From NCBI GenBank assembly GCA_035967665.1, contig JAYWLB010000044.1:141061-205060 (forward strand): DNA of 64,000 nucleotides. The letters run 5' to 3'. The notes beneath the pieces are model-generated. The model was given only the letters and a program-made list of their open reading frames with translations. It had not been told where the DNA came from and did no database searches. Origin of the DNA: Arctic95D-9 sp035967665 (GTDB lineage: Bacteria > Verrucomicrobiota > Verrucomicrobiia > Verrucomicrobiales > DEV007). Positions 25,804 to 34,722 of this stretch are shown one piece after another. The number at the start of each line of letters is the position of its first letter. Position 1 is the first letter of the stretch. Position numbers and translations under genes: made by a program.

Positions 25804-28026
25804 ATGATTCGACGTCTTGCTCCGTGGACTTTTATCTTGTTGCTCCTGTTTTCAGGGGGTTCTCCGGAATGTGTTGCCGATGGAGAGAGTTCTCAGAGCG
25901 AGTCGGGAGAGAGTTGGAAGGGGAAGACGCTCGTCATTCCAGTGGCGGATTCGGATTTTAGTGACAGCCGGCTCGTCCGTGAATTGGACAGAATGTTCAG
26001 GAAAGCGGATCAGGAAAAGCCTGCCGCGATAATCTTCGAAATACAGACCGGCATTGTCGCTCCCTGGGATAGTCAGCGGCGGATTCTCACATCGGTTCAG
26101 GGGCTCGAAGTGCCCACGATCGGTTATGTGAAGCAGTCGGGAATTGGATCCGGCGCAATGCTTTCTCTTGCTTGCGATGCCATTTATCTGGGGCCTTCCG
26201 CTATTGTGGGGGCCGCCGGAGTGAGTGATGAGGCGGAGGATGATGAGAAGGCGAAATCGGCGAAGCTGGCGAGAGATCGATCCGTCATGAAAGCGATGGC
26301 CCGCAGTCTCGCCAAAGGACACGGTCATCGACCTGAGGTGGCGGAGGCCATGGTCGATGAGGGTGTAGAGGTCAGAATCGGGGAGGAAGTGATTTCGGCG
26401 AAGGGTGAGATTTTGACTCTCACAGCAGACGAGGCGATTCGGGATTTCGAAGGGCAGCCGCTATTTGCGAAAGGGGTAGCGAATGATGTCGTGGAAATCT
26501 TGAAAGCTGAAGGGCTCCCGGCTGAGCGGGTTCGAATCAGCGCCCGCGAGTTCGGAGAAACGGCAAGTCGGGCACGAGTCGGTGAGGCGCGATCTGAGAG
26601 CGGGAAATCAAGCGTGGATGAAAGCAATGAAAACGCGGCTGTTGAGTCAGAGTCTCTTTTCGGGCGGCGTGAAGAGGGTTCCTATGCCGGAAAAGTGGTC
26701 GTTTTGAAGGTCGGGCAGGATACCCTGGCGACGGGGGATGCCAGTTTTGAATTCATGAATCGGATTCTGAAAAAATCAGAGTTGGATGGAGCCGAGGCGG
26801 TGATTTTCGATATGGACACTCCCGGTGGCTACGCCTGGCACACTGTTAGTCTCGTTTTAAACGGGTTGCAGAACGTGAGCTTTCCAACCTATACCTTCGT
26901 CAATTCGAGGGCGGAATCAGCAGGGGCGATCATCGCCATGGGAACGGATCACATTTACATGAAACCGGCGGCTTCAATCGGGTCGGCTCTCGTTGTCAGT
27001 GGTGCCGGGCAGGATTTGTCGGAATCGATGAACGACAAGGTCACTCAAATGATGATCGGGACAATTCGGAACGTCGCGGAGCTGAAAGGGCACAATCCAG
27101 ACATCGGCGAAGCCTTTGTGACTCGGGAAAAGGAAGTGAAAATCGACGGGGTCGTGATTCACAAGGCCGGCAATGTTCTCAATTTGAACTCGATTCGGGC
27201 GACCGAGGAGATCGGGGGGAAACCCGTCCTCGCGAAAGGCATTGCTCTGAGTATTGAGCAGTTGGTTGAAAGGGAAGGCCTCGAGGGCGAGATTGTGATG
27301 TCGGTCCCGCTGGGAATGGAGGCTTTTGCGCACTGGGTTCAAAAGCTGTCGTTTCTCCTCATTATTATCGGTCTGGCAGGGGCGTATCTGGAGATCAACA
27401 GTCCGGGCTTCGGCGTTCCCGGGCTGGTCAGTATTTCAGTGCTGTCCCTCTTCTTTTTCGGGAACTACCTTGCGGGTAATCTCGCGGGCTACGAACTCGC
27501 GGTCCTCCTTGTGCTGGGTTTGATTCTCATTGGCATCGAGGTGTTCCTCTTTCCCGGAGCGATTCTTCCGGGTGCGATCGGTGTCGGGGTCGTCGTCGTT
27601 TCTCTCGGGCTTGCAATGGTGGACCGGGTCGATCTGGAATGGAAATGGGAGGGAATGCCGGACGCAAAAAGCTGGGGAGCTCTTCTGGGATCCGCTTTTT
27701 GGACTCTGATCGTCGGGATGGCGGGGGCTTTGATTGTCGCTCTGCTGGGAATGCGATTTTTACCGGATACGAAGCTGGGGAGTCGCCTCGTTTTGAAGGA
27801 AACCGTTGCTCAGGGGGCATCGATTGCAACGAGCCGGGAGATTCCCGCCTCAGCTGATTATCTGGGTTTAAGTGGGGAAACGACGACGGATCTGGTCCCC
27901 TCCGGCAAAGGCATGTTCGATGGAAAATTACTTGATGTGGTTTCGGACGGCGAATTCATCAAACGCGGCGAAGCCGTCATCGTCTTGAGGCACGAAGGCA
28001 GCCGAATCGTCGTGGGGCGAGCTTAG
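25804..28026 (+). CDS. NfeD-type membrane serine protease with tandem ClpP-like domains
   Basis: 740 residues. An N-terminal signal or anchor (residues of about 5-22) is followed by two ClpP-class domains in tandem, about 35-240 and 295-495. The second keeps the Ser-Lys pair: Ser372 in ESAGAIIAMG and Lys412 in NDKVTQMM. The spacing of 40 agrees with the archaeal homologue PH1510. In the first copy the Ser position is Gly115 (Ser116 is next to it) and the Lys position is Arg157, so it is probably not proteolytic. Four or five transmembrane helices follow (about 515-660) and then an OB-fold NfeD domain at the C-terminus (DLVPSGKGMFDGKLLDVVSDG). Related proteins work with stomatin-like partners; no stomatin gene lies nearby. 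Confidence 0.85.
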   Translation: MIRRLAPWTFILLLLFSGGSPECVADGESSQSESGESWKGKTLVIPVADSDFSDSRLVRELDRMFRKADQEKPAAIIFEIQTGIVAPWDSQRRILTSVQGLEVPTIGYVKQSGIGSGAMLSLACDAIYLGPSAIVGAAGVSDEAEDDEKAKSAKLARDRSVMKAMARSLAKGHGHRPEVAEAMVDEGVEVRIGEEVISAKGEILTLTADEAIRDFEGQPLFAKGVANDVVEILKAEGLPAERVRISAREFGETASRARVGEARSESGKSSVDESNENAAVESESLFGRREEGSYAGKVVVLKVGQDTLATGDASFEFMNRILKKSELDGAEAVIFDMDTPGGYAWHTVSLVLNGLQNVSFPTYTFVNSRAESAGAIIAMGTDHIYMKPAASIGSALVVSGAGQDLSESMNDKVTQMMIGTIRNVAELKGHNPDIGEAFVTREKEVKIDGVVIHKAGNVLNLNSIRATEEIGGKPVLAKGIALSIEQLVEREGLEGEIVMSVPLGMEAFAHWVQKLSFLLIIIGLAGAYLEINSPGFGVPGLVSISVLSLFFFGNYLAGNLAGYELAVLLVLGLILIGIEVFLFPGAILPGAIGVGVVVVSLGLAMVDRVDLEWKWEGMPDAKSWGALLGSAFWTLIVGMAGALIVALLGMRFLPDTKLGSRLVLKETVAQGASIATSREIPASADYLGLSGETTTDLVPSGKGMFDGKLLDVVSDGEFIKRGEAVIVLRHEGSRIVVGRA

Positions 28027-28036
28027 TGCCGCGTTC

Positions 28037-29443
28037 TCACATCGGGGCGATTCGTTCGGCTCCGACGTCGGTGGTGAGGTTGACGTGATCGTTGAAGCTT
28101 TTGAGAATCAACGAGGCTTTCAATTCTGCATGTTCGGGAATGTCCCAAAGATTGTTGTGTTCGTGCGGATCGGAGCTGAGATCGAAAAGCTCACCGAGAC
28201 CGAGACTGTGGTAGACGACCAGTTTGTATTGCTCATCCCGGTACATCGTCGCAAAGGTGCCGTTCCCCTGGGTGAACTTGGGCGCAAGTGCGTCGAAATA
28301 CTCACATCTCACTGATTCTCTGATCGGCGTATCCTCTGCCTTTTCGCCGGAGATGAGAGGGCGCAGGCTGATTCCCTGGTGGTAGTCCGGAATCGTCGCC
28401 CCGGCGAAATCGAGCAGCGTGGCCGAAAGGTCGAGCAGTTCCGTGAGCTGGTCAAAAGAGCCACCGCCATTGATCTCTTCCGGCCAGTGAAAGATGAGCG
28501 GCACCCTCACAAGTCCCTCGTAGAAACGGCACCCTTTGAACATGAGTCCGTGATCGCCGAGCGTTTCGCCGTGGTCGCTCGTGAACACGATGAGCGTATT
28601 ATCTGCCTGTCCACTTGCTTTAAGGTGATCCCAGAGTCTTCCGAACTCGTCGTCGATCAGGGCGATCATGGCGTAGTATTTCGCCTGAGCGTCCTTTGCT
28701 TCGCATTCCTCCGGCGTTCGGGAACCGGTTTGAAAATCGGCGTCTTTCAGCTTCTCCTGAGCTGCGATGTCACTTTCCTGAAAGTGCGGTCCCGGCATCG
28801 CTTCGGGATCAAATTTGGACTCGTAGGATTTGGGCGGAATGAAAGGGGGATGCGGGTCGTAGACGTTGATGTTAAGCATCCACGGTTCCCCGTCGTCATG
28901 ACGGTCAATAAACTCGATTGCCCGCGTCGTCGCCCAGGTCGTCTGATGAAATTCGGCGGGGACACCCTCTTCGGAAGCCCGCATTGCAGTGAGGTCGCCT
29001 CCCTGCTCCCTGACCCAGTCGGCGTAGTCGTGTTCACCTTTGGGCCAGTCATCGCGTGGCGCGTGGCTGAATTGCCAGGTCGTGAAGCCGTCATCCTCAA
29101 TGCGGGGTTCGGTTCGATAGCCGGAGCTTTGAAGGTGGAATTTTCCAATCATACCACAGTCGTAGCCCTGATCAGCGATCAGTTTGCTGATGAGGGGGAT
29201 TCCTTCGGGGAAGGTCGCGTTTCCGTTGCGGGTGTTGTGCAGGCGGGAGGGATAAAGCCCTGTCATGACGCTGCTGCGGCTCGGGGTGCAAATGGGGCTC
29301 TGGCAGTATGTGTGCGTAAAAGCGGCACCTCCTGCGACGAGGGAATCGATCACCGGCGTTTTGGCATAGGGATTACCGAGGGCTCCGATGGTGTCAAAGC
29401 GCTGTTGATCGGTGCAGTACCAGAGAATGTTGGGGCGTTTCAT
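28037..29443 (-). CDS. Sulfatase (alkaline phosphatase superfamily)
   Basis: 468 residues. The start is MKRPNILWYCTDQQRFDTIG with the Asp-Gln metal ligands of sulfatases. The activation motif CTPSR is at about residues 52-56, whose Cys is converted to formylglycine. FTSDHGETLGDHG near residue 290 supplies the second metal-binding Asp and His. There is no signal peptide, so the protein is either cytoplasmic or exported by a route not visible here. The substrate is unknown; PVC bacteria carry many paralogues that desulfate algal polysaccharides. The 3' end lies 10 bases from the convergent NfeD gene. Confidence 0.92.
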   Translation of the reverse strand: MKRPNILWYCTDQQRFDTIGALGNPYAKTPVIDSLVAGGAAFTHTYCQSPICTPSRSSVMTGLYPSRLHNTRNGNATFPEGIPLISKLIADQGYDCGMIGKFHLQSSGYRTEPRIEDDGFTTWQFSHAPRDDWPKGEHDYADWVREQGGDLTAMRASEEGVPAEFHQTTWATTRAIEFIDRHDDGEPWMLNINVYDPHPPFIPPKSYESKFDPEAMPGPHFQESDIAAQEKLKDADFQTGSRTPEECEAKDAQAKYYAMIALIDDEFGRLWDHLKASGQADNTLIVFTSDHGETLGDHGLMFKGCRFYEGLVRVPLIFHWPEEINGGGSFDQLTELLDLSATLLDFAGATIPDYHQGISLRPLISGEKAEDTPIRESVRCEYFDALAPKFTQGNGTFATMYRDEQYKLVVYHSLGLGELFDLSSDPHEHNNLWDIPEHAELKASLILKSFNDHVNLTTDVGAERIAPM

Positions 29444-29537
29444 TTAAAGGGGGGGGTAGAGCCTTGGTCGTGAGCCCTGCAGTGTATGAGAAAACTTGGA
29501 AGTTGCAAAACGACATCGCCACGCGTAAAGAAATCGC

Positions 29538-29849
29538 ATGAAATCGTTGCGTCATATGTTGATCCTGGTTGGAGCTGCCGGCCTTGCTATCACAGGGTGT
29601 GAGCCCCATAATTTTGAAGACACCAAGAGGCTTCACATGGAACATGGTGAGCATGGGGAAGGTGAGCATCACGGTGACGATCATCATGCCGGTGATCACA
29701 AGACAGAGGGGCACGATGATCATCACAAAGAGGATCACAAGAAAGACGCTCACAAAGAGGATCACGCTCATGGCGGGAAGAAGGCTGAAGAGCCGGCCGA
29801 GCCTAAAGCAGAAGCGAAAAAGGAAGCACCTCGTAAAACGGGACTCTAA
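29538..29849 (+). CDS. Histidine-rich lipoprotein
   Basis: 103 residues. A lipobox (LAITGC) gives a lipid-anchored Cys at residue 21. The mature part is a run of His, Asp, Glu and Lys with 15 His between about residues 24 and 78, in HxH and HH pairs, and ends in a Lys/Ala/Glu-rich stretch. Such composition is typical of metal-binding (Zn, Ni, Cu) or metal-storage periplasmic proteins. No folded domain is recognised. The gene is divergent from the sulfatase, which needs Ca, so there may be no direct link. A strong terminator follows. Confidence 0.8.
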   Translation: MKSLRHMLILVGAAGLAITGCEPHNFEDTKRLHMEHGEHGEGEHHGDDHHAGDHKTEGHDDHHKEDHKKDAHKEDHAHGGKKAEEPAEPKAEAKKEAPRKTGL

Positions 29850-29872
29850 GAACCTCGTGTTTTTCAATTTGG

Positions 29873-29905
29873 TGGCGGGAAGCGATGCTTTCCGCCATTT
29901 TTTTT
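29873..29905 (+). terminator. Intrinsic terminator after the His-rich lipoprotein
   Basis: An eleven-base-pair stem (TGGCGGGAAGC / GCTTTCCGCCA with one mismatch or wobble) and a three-base loop are followed by eight T. It sits between the two converging genes. Confidence 0.88.
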
Positions 29906-29913
29906 GCCCTGAT

Positions 29914-30870
29914 TTATTTCAGCGTCAGGGTGTGAAAGTAGTCCATTGCAACCAGTTTGCCGGGAAGTGCCTCAGCCTTGTGGGTGGCGATGACCCGTGG
30001 AAAATCTGAAAGGGTGGAGAACTGAAATCCTTTCGAGAGCGGGAGGAAGAAATTATCCTGATGGCTCGCGATGACGATTTCCGGATTGAGTTGTCTCACC
30101 GCATCCGCGTAGCGCTTCTGGCTGTCTTTCACCGCGACACCGACGATCGCGAGATCGACATCGGATACCGGCGGCATCAGGTCGGGGATTCCCCCTGATT
30201 CAACATAGATACGTTGTCCCTCGATCTCGATGAGGAAGGCGAGAGGGACGCCGATCCTCCAGTCTTTGGGTCTCGAAGGTGCGGCCGGAAGCGGTTCCCC
30301 GATCAGGCCCGGATAGGGAATTCTGCCGAGAACGCGGTCGTGAGCCGCTTCAAGGACGCGGACTTTCGCTTTTCCGACGCGGTAGATTTTGCCGGGGCTG
30401 GAGGGAAGCAACGAGCGACGTGAGACGCCACTCGCCTCAGAAAGCAGAGTCGCTGTTTTTGACCCGATGATGACCCCGCCGAATTGACGCTGCATCGCGG
30501 GAACATCGAAAAGGTGGTCAAAGTGGCCATGCGTAACCAGAAAACCGTCGATTGATTTGGGTATCGCCGCGAGTCGGGCCACTTCGCGCAGGATTGAAGG
30601 GGACGATTCGACCGGGGCGTTGAGGATGACCTCGCGCATCGGAATACGCGAGAGGTAGGGGTCGATGACAATGGTCGAGTCTTTCGACTTTACGACGTAT
30701 CCATTGGTTCCCAGGTAGGTGATCTGAACCTCGTTTCCCGTGGGCCCTGGTATTTCCCCGGCAGGTTGGCCGACGAGAAGATCCTCGTATGGGGCAAGCC
30801 GGTTTGAGCAACTGCTGAGCGAAAGAGCCAGCCCCAGAGCCAGAAGTGAGGGTGCGAAAAAGCGGGACAT
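29914..30870 (-). CDS. Metallo-beta-lactamase-fold lipoprotein
   Basis: 318 residues. The N-terminal lipobox (SLSSCSN, Cys near residue 21) indicates a lipoprotein. The metal motif HGHFDH near residue 114 is preceded by an IVIDPYLSRIP strand. A later His in SHQDNFF near residue 285 can close the site. It resembles the UlaG/MBL-type hydrolases; the substrate is not evident. The start overlaps the stop of the upstream cyclase by one base (TGATG), so translation is coupled. Confidence 0.85.
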   Translation of the reverse strand: MSRFFAPSLLALGLALSLSSCSNRLAPYEDLLVGQPAGEIPGPTGNEVQITYLGTNGYVVKSKDSTIVIDPYLSRIPMREVILNAPVESSPSILREVARLAAIPKSIDGFLVTHGHFDHLFDVPAMQRQFGGVIIGSKTATLLSEASGVSRRSLLPSSPGKIYRVGKAKVRVLEAAHDRVLGRIPYPGLIGEPLPAAPSRPKDWRIGVPLAFLIEIEGQRIYVESGGIPDLMPPVSDVDLAIVGVAVKDSQKRYADAVRQLNPEIVIASHQDNFFLPLSKGFQFSTLSDFPRVIATHKAEALPGKLVAMDYFHTLTLK

Positions 30871-32324
30871 CAGTGGCTGACCTGGTGGAGGATGAGATGA
30901 TCACGGCGGCCGCGGATTTCCATCGGCTCAAGTTCTTTGGCGTCCGGTTTAGGATTCGAGGCCTCCCACGTGGAATGTGAAATCAGAATCTCGCAGCCAA
31001 CTTCTTTGGTCAGTCCTTCGATCCGGGCGGCGGTGTTTACGGTGTCGCCGATGGCGGTGTATTCTTTTCGCATTGGCGATCCAATCGTTCCCACGACTGC
31101 GGGACCGGTATTGACGCCAACACCGATGCGAATGGCCTCGAAGCCTTCTTTCTCCAGCTTTTTGTTGAGTTCCGTGAGACCGCGTATCATCTCGATAGCC
31201 GCGCTGGTCGCATCGTTGGCATGTTGGGGGTAGTTTCCCGTAGCTCCGAACAGAGCCATGATTCCATCTCCGATGAGCTGATTCACGATGCCGCCATTGG
31301 CTTCGATAATTCCGGTCATGGTCTCGTGGTAAAGATTAAGGAGTCGCACGGCTTCTTTGGGGCTCAGGCTTTCGCAACGGGTCGTGAATCCGCGGATATC
31401 GGCGAAGAGAACGGAAAGAATACGGTCAACCCCTGAGAGCTCTTCCTTCGCTTCGAGAAGCTCATGAGCGATTTTGGCACCGACGTGGCGACCGAATGTA
31501 TTGGTGACATGTTCTTTCTCTCTCAGTCCCGCGACCATGGAGTTAAACTCGTCGGCAAGATCTCCGAACTCGTCGGCTCTCATGTTGTCGAGGTGCACGT
31601 TGAGGTCGCCTTTACCGATGGCCTGCGCTGCGTTTCTCAGGGTTTCCACGGGCTGGGCGACGAGTCGGCCCATGAGAATACTACTGACGATGGCGCAGAA
31701 GATTCCCACGGCCGCGACGCTGATCGCAAAGCTGAAGTTCTTCGCTTCAGGGGCGGGGGAGAGAAAGAGGAGCAGGAGTGTGAGAATGGGGCAAATGCTC
31801 GCAGCGATGGTCCAGAGGCTGCCGCGGCCCGAAATGGAAAGGCGAAAGGCACACCGGGTTTTACTCGGGCTCGTTTTGGAGAAAAAATATTTAAAGAGCA
31901 AGGCCTGGCGCGCGCAATCGATCGAAAAATAGCCGATTGTCAGGGCAATGAAGGTCGCTACACCCACTGAGACGGGGAGGTGAAAAAAGACGTGCGGATT
32001 GATTGCTTCACCGGTGGCCTGGAGGGTCGAGAGGAGGACAGGGATGCAAAATATCCACCCGGCGGCAGCGATGAGCGTTGCTGCGAGCGGAAGGTTAACG
32101 ACCCGTCGCTGATTTTTCTCCTGATCCGCTCTCGAAGCGGGGGCTTTTCGTAAACGGAATACGAAGACGCCCCACAAGACTACGAGGATCGGATAAGCGA
32201 TCAGGTTGTAGTGGGAAATGCCTTTTTCCAAAGCCTGCTGTTGATTCGCGGACAGCAGTGGATTGAGGTGGGTGAGGTTGTATTGAATGTTGAAAACACT
32301 TCCAATCGCCTGCGCGATGAACAT
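30870..32324 (-). CDS. Class III adenylate/guanylate cyclase with HAMP domain
   Basis: 484 residues from ATG at 32324. Several transmembrane helices make up the first 210 residues. A HAMP domain (GRLVAQPVETLRNAAQAIGKGDL, about 215-265) precedes the catalytic domain (about 295-470). The catalytic part has the metal Asp in SVLFADIRGFT and the second in IGDGIMALFG, an IRIGVGVNTGPAVVG strand and YTAIGDTVNTAARIE. It makes cAMP or cGMP; the base-specific residues cannot be judged safely by eye. The frame is open upstream to about 32450 with sensible residues (RPPIKSLIAVFIL) but no ATG, GTG or TTG, so the true start may be a non-standard codon or a frameshift. Confidence 0.85.
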   Translation of the reverse strand: MFIAQAIGSVFNIQYNLTHLNPLLSANQQQALEKGISHYNLIAYPILVVLWGVFVFRLRKAPASRADQEKNQRRVVNLPLAATLIAAAGWIFCIPVLLSTLQATGEAINPHVFFHLPVSVGVATFIALTIGYFSIDCARQALLFKYFFSKTSPSKTRCAFRLSISGRGSLWTIAASICPILTLLLLFLSPAPEAKNFSFAISVAAVGIFCAIVSSILMGRLVAQPVETLRNAAQAIGKGDLNVHLDNMRADEFGDLADEFNSMVAGLREKEHVTNTFGRHVGAKIAHELLEAKEELSGVDRILSVLFADIRGFTTRCESLSPKEAVRLLNLYHETMTGIIEANGGIVNQLIGDGIMALFGATGNYPQHANDATSAAIEMIRGLTELNKKLEKEGFEAIRIGVGVNTGPAVVGTIGSPMRKEYTAIGDTVNTAARIEGLTKEVGCEILISHSTWEASNPKPDAKELEPMEIRGRRDHLILHQVSH

Positions 32325-32481
32325 CAGAATGAAAACCGCAATGAGAGATTTGATAGGGGGACGGAGGTGTTCTGACGGTCTGCTTTCGACGGGCCGGTCG
32401 TTCTCTCTTCTCGCTATTTCTGATTCCTCTTTGATATCTAATTCTTGGCACGGTTACCTATCCCTGTCGATTCCGTATCAC

Positions 32482-32515
32482 AAAAAAGGCCGGAGCGTTT
32501 CCGCATCCGGCCTTA
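32482..32515 (-). terminator. Intrinsic terminator after the DUF1080 gene
   Basis: On the minus strand AAGGCCGGATGCGG folds on CCGTTTGCG-type complement to CCGGCCTT and is followed by a T-run. It lies 26 bases after the stop at 32542. Confidence 0.8.
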
Positions 32516-32541
32516 AGGTAAATTGACTCAAACGTCTTTGA

Positions 32542-33405
32542 TCAGTCGTTTGTGGTGAAATCCAACTCGCGGACCCAGATGTTCCGGAAGCGGGTCGGAT
32601 TGTTGTGGTTCTGCAGCTTGAGTGGACCGCGCTCGAGAACGGTGTTGTAGTTCGCAACTTTCTTATGGCCCGACGGCCCGAGGTAGGGCTGACGGTGATG
32701 AGTGAGAACTCCGTTATGAAGCACAGTGATGTAGGCCTTCTTGAGGAGATTGCCTTCGGCATCCCACTTGGGAGCTTCGAAAACAATGTCGTAAGTCTGC
32801 CATTCCCCTGGAGGGCGGCAGGCGTTTACGAGAGGTGGCTTGTAGCCGTAGATGGCGGATGCCTGGCCGTCGGCATAGCTCTCGTTGTTGTAGGAATCGA
32901 GCACCTGGAGTTCGTAGGAACCGAGGAAGAAAATCCCGCTGTTGCCGCGGCCCTGTGAGTTGCCTTCCACCTTTTCGGGAGTCGCGAACTCGATGTGAAG
33001 CTGGACGTCACCAAACTCGCGTTTGGTTCTGGTGTAGCCACCCACTCCGGTTCCTGCTGGCGGAACCTCAAGGTATCCGTCTTTTACGATCCAATCAGAG
33101 GGAGAGCCGTCTTTGTCCATGATCCACTCATCGGCATTGGTTCCGTCGAAGAGAACGATCGCATCAGAGGGAGCGCTTGAAGCCGTTTCACCGGGTGTGA
33201 CCACTTCAGGACGGGGACGGGCGTCATCGTGCACGCGCCACTTTCCGCCGGGGAGGAATGGGGTGTCGGTGTAGCCGGTTGGTTGCTCTTTGGGCTTTTC
33301 AGCAGCAGCTTTCCCGCTGTCCTTCTTTTTGGCTTCGTCGGCAATGGCCGAACCAAGCGCCAGATTGGCGAGAGCGCAGAGGATTAGAAATGGTGTCAGT
33401 CTCAT
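32542..33405 (-). CDS. Secreted DUF1080 protein (3-keto-disaccharide hydrolase fold)
   Basis: 287 residues with a signal peptide (MRLTPFLILCALANLALG). The DUF1080 domain (about residues 85-285) begins IVLFDGTNADEWIM and includes WIVKDGYLEV, FGDVQLHIEFATP, RGNSGIFFLGSYELQVLDS, YKPPLVNACRPPGEWQTYDI and the C-terminal PLKLQNHNNPTRFRNIWVREL. DUF1080 members have a concanavalin-like beta-sandwich; some hydrolyse 3-keto-glycosides. This family is strongly expanded in PVC bacteria. A terminator follows. Confidence 0.9.
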   Translation of the reverse strand: MRLTPFLILCALANLALGSAIADEAKKKDSGKAAAEKPKEQPTGYTDTPFLPGGKWRVHDDARPRPEVVTPGETASSAPSDAIVLFDGTNADEWIMDKDGSPSDWIVKDGYLEVPPAGTGVGGYTRTKREFGDVQLHIEFATPEKVEGNSQGRGNSGIFFLGSYELQVLDSYNNESYADGQASAIYGYKPPLVNACRPPGEWQTYDIVFEAPKWDAEGNLLKKAYITVLHNGVLTHHRQPYLGPSGHKKVANYNTVLERGPLKLQNHNNPTRFRNIWVRELDFTTND

Positions 33406-33551
33406 AGATTTTAGTGGGGAATGGTGTCATGAATTGAACGGCGTGACAATGGCAGGATGACGGAAAAACCCCGTTTCTGAATTGAGCAGTCTTTCAAAAA
33501 GTGGTTTGAGATTCGCTGAGTAGATACGACGATTCCTTCTCCGCGCCTTCT

Positions 33552-34544
33552 ATGACCAGCAACCTTCAGGGATACAGTTCCACCCTTTCTAAAGACTCAG
33601 TGAATGATATCATTACGAACCTGAGTGATACGCTCCATAATTTGCTCGAGCATGGATTGCTGAGCAAATTTATCGCGACCGTGGTTTTGATCGCCGCGGT
33701 GGGAATCATTCGATGGTCAGGCTCCCGTATTGTCCGCCGTTTCGAGCATTCCACTGCGCAAACGCGGAGGCGATGGCTCGTTCAGATCAAGAATATTGCC
33801 CTGATTTTACTGGTCGTCGGTTTGATCGGCATCTGGGCGGAGGCTCTCCGAGTCGTCGCGTATTCGCTTTTTGCGATTGCAGTCGCGACGGTCATCGCGA
33901 CGAAGGAATTGATCCAGTGCTTTACGGGATCCTTTTTAAAATCGTCGTCTCACTCTTTCAAACTCGGTGATCGAATAGAGATTGGGACGATTCGCGGCGA
34001 TGTCATTGATCAGACCGCCCTCACCACCACTATTCTCGAGGTTGGTTCCGACAACCTTTCACAACAACCGACGGGGAGGGCGATTACGATCCCGAACAGT
34101 TTGCTTCTGGATAAGCCGATTGTGAATGAATCGTTCACCCATGAGTTTGTCCTCCACATTTTCAAAGTGCCCATCAAGCTCGATGAAAACTGGCCGGCCG
34201 CAGAGGCGGATCTTCTTGCCTCTGCAAAAGCTGAATGCAAGTCCTACCTCGAAGAGGCGCGAAGGCATTTCGCAGGACTTTCGAGAAAAGAGGGGCTGGT
34301 CGGTTTATCAGTCGATCCCCGCGTTTCCGTGAGACTCGTTAAACCGGAGGAAATGGAACTCGTTGTTCGAATCGCGGTGCCCTCCCGGAAAAAGAGCCGG
34401 ATTGAGCAGGCCATCCTGAGGGGCTATCTGAAGGCGGTTTTCGAACGACGGGTTGCCGAGAAGGCCGAGAAGGCCGAGAAAGCTGAAAAAACCGAAAAAG
34501 CGGAGAAGGATCTTTCTGCTGAGAAGACGAAAGAGGAAGTCTGA
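33552..34544 (+). CDS. MscS-family mechanosensitive channel
   Basis: 330 residues. Two or three N-terminal transmembrane helices (about residues 38-55, 78-98, 102-118) are followed by the MscS beta-domain. That domain contains FKLGDRIEIGTIRGDVIDQTALTT and ITIPNSLLLDKPIVNES at about residues 139-200. Such channels release solutes on hypo-osmotic shock. The C-terminal 30 residues are a Lys/Ala/Glu repeat encoded by nine-base units. The homology to small MscS proteins is clear, but the paralogue type is not. Confidence 0.85.
   Translation: MTSNLQGYSSTLSKDSVNDIITNLSDTLHNLLEHGLLSKFIATVVLIAAVGIIRWSGSRIVRRFEHSTAQTRRRWLVQIKNIALILLVVGLIGIWAEALRVVAYSLFAIAVATVIATKELIQCFTGSFLKSSSHSFKLGDRIEIGTIRGDVIDQTALTTTILEVGSDNLSQQPTGRAITIPNSLLLDKPIVNESFTHEFVLHIFKVPIKLDENWPAAEADLLASAKAECKSYLEEARRHFAGLSRKEGLVGLSVDPRVSVRLVKPEEMELVVRIAVPSRKKSRIEQAILRGYLKAVFERRVAEKAEKAEKAEKTEKAEKDLSAEKTKEEV
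34455..34508 (+). repeat. Six nine-base units coding for AEK repeats
   Basis: The units read GCCGAGAAG twice, then GCCGAGAAA, GCTGAAAAA, ACCGAAAAA and GCGGAGAAG. They encode AEKAEKAEKAEKTEKAEK near the end of the MscS-family protein. Divergence increases along the array, as expected of an older expansion by slippage. Confidence 0.85.
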
Positions 34545-34662
34545 TCCGATTCGCCTGTTGTTTGAAAGGAGGGCCTTTCGCTTCGACAGCGGGCCCTCGA
34601 TACAACTTCAGACCTGATACCCGGGTTCATCGCTTCAGACCTGAGTGCTGGAATGGAAGCAC

Positions 34663-34701
34663 AAAAAAATCCCGATCCGCACGAAACGAACCGGGACTTT
34701 T
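34663..34701 (-). terminator. Intrinsic terminator after fbaA
   Basis: On the minus strand a 12-base-pair stem (AGTCCCGGTTCG / CGGATCGGGATT, with G-T pairs) and a loop of about 7 bases are followed by seven T. It lies 22 bases after the fbaA stop. Confidence 0.85.
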
Positions 34702-34722
34702 GAAAGACTTTTTCAGTCAGGA

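Noticed and set aside
28379..29473. 364-residue plus-strand frame
   Set aside because: Antisense of the sulfatase, whose motifs are clear; no independent start signal or motif.
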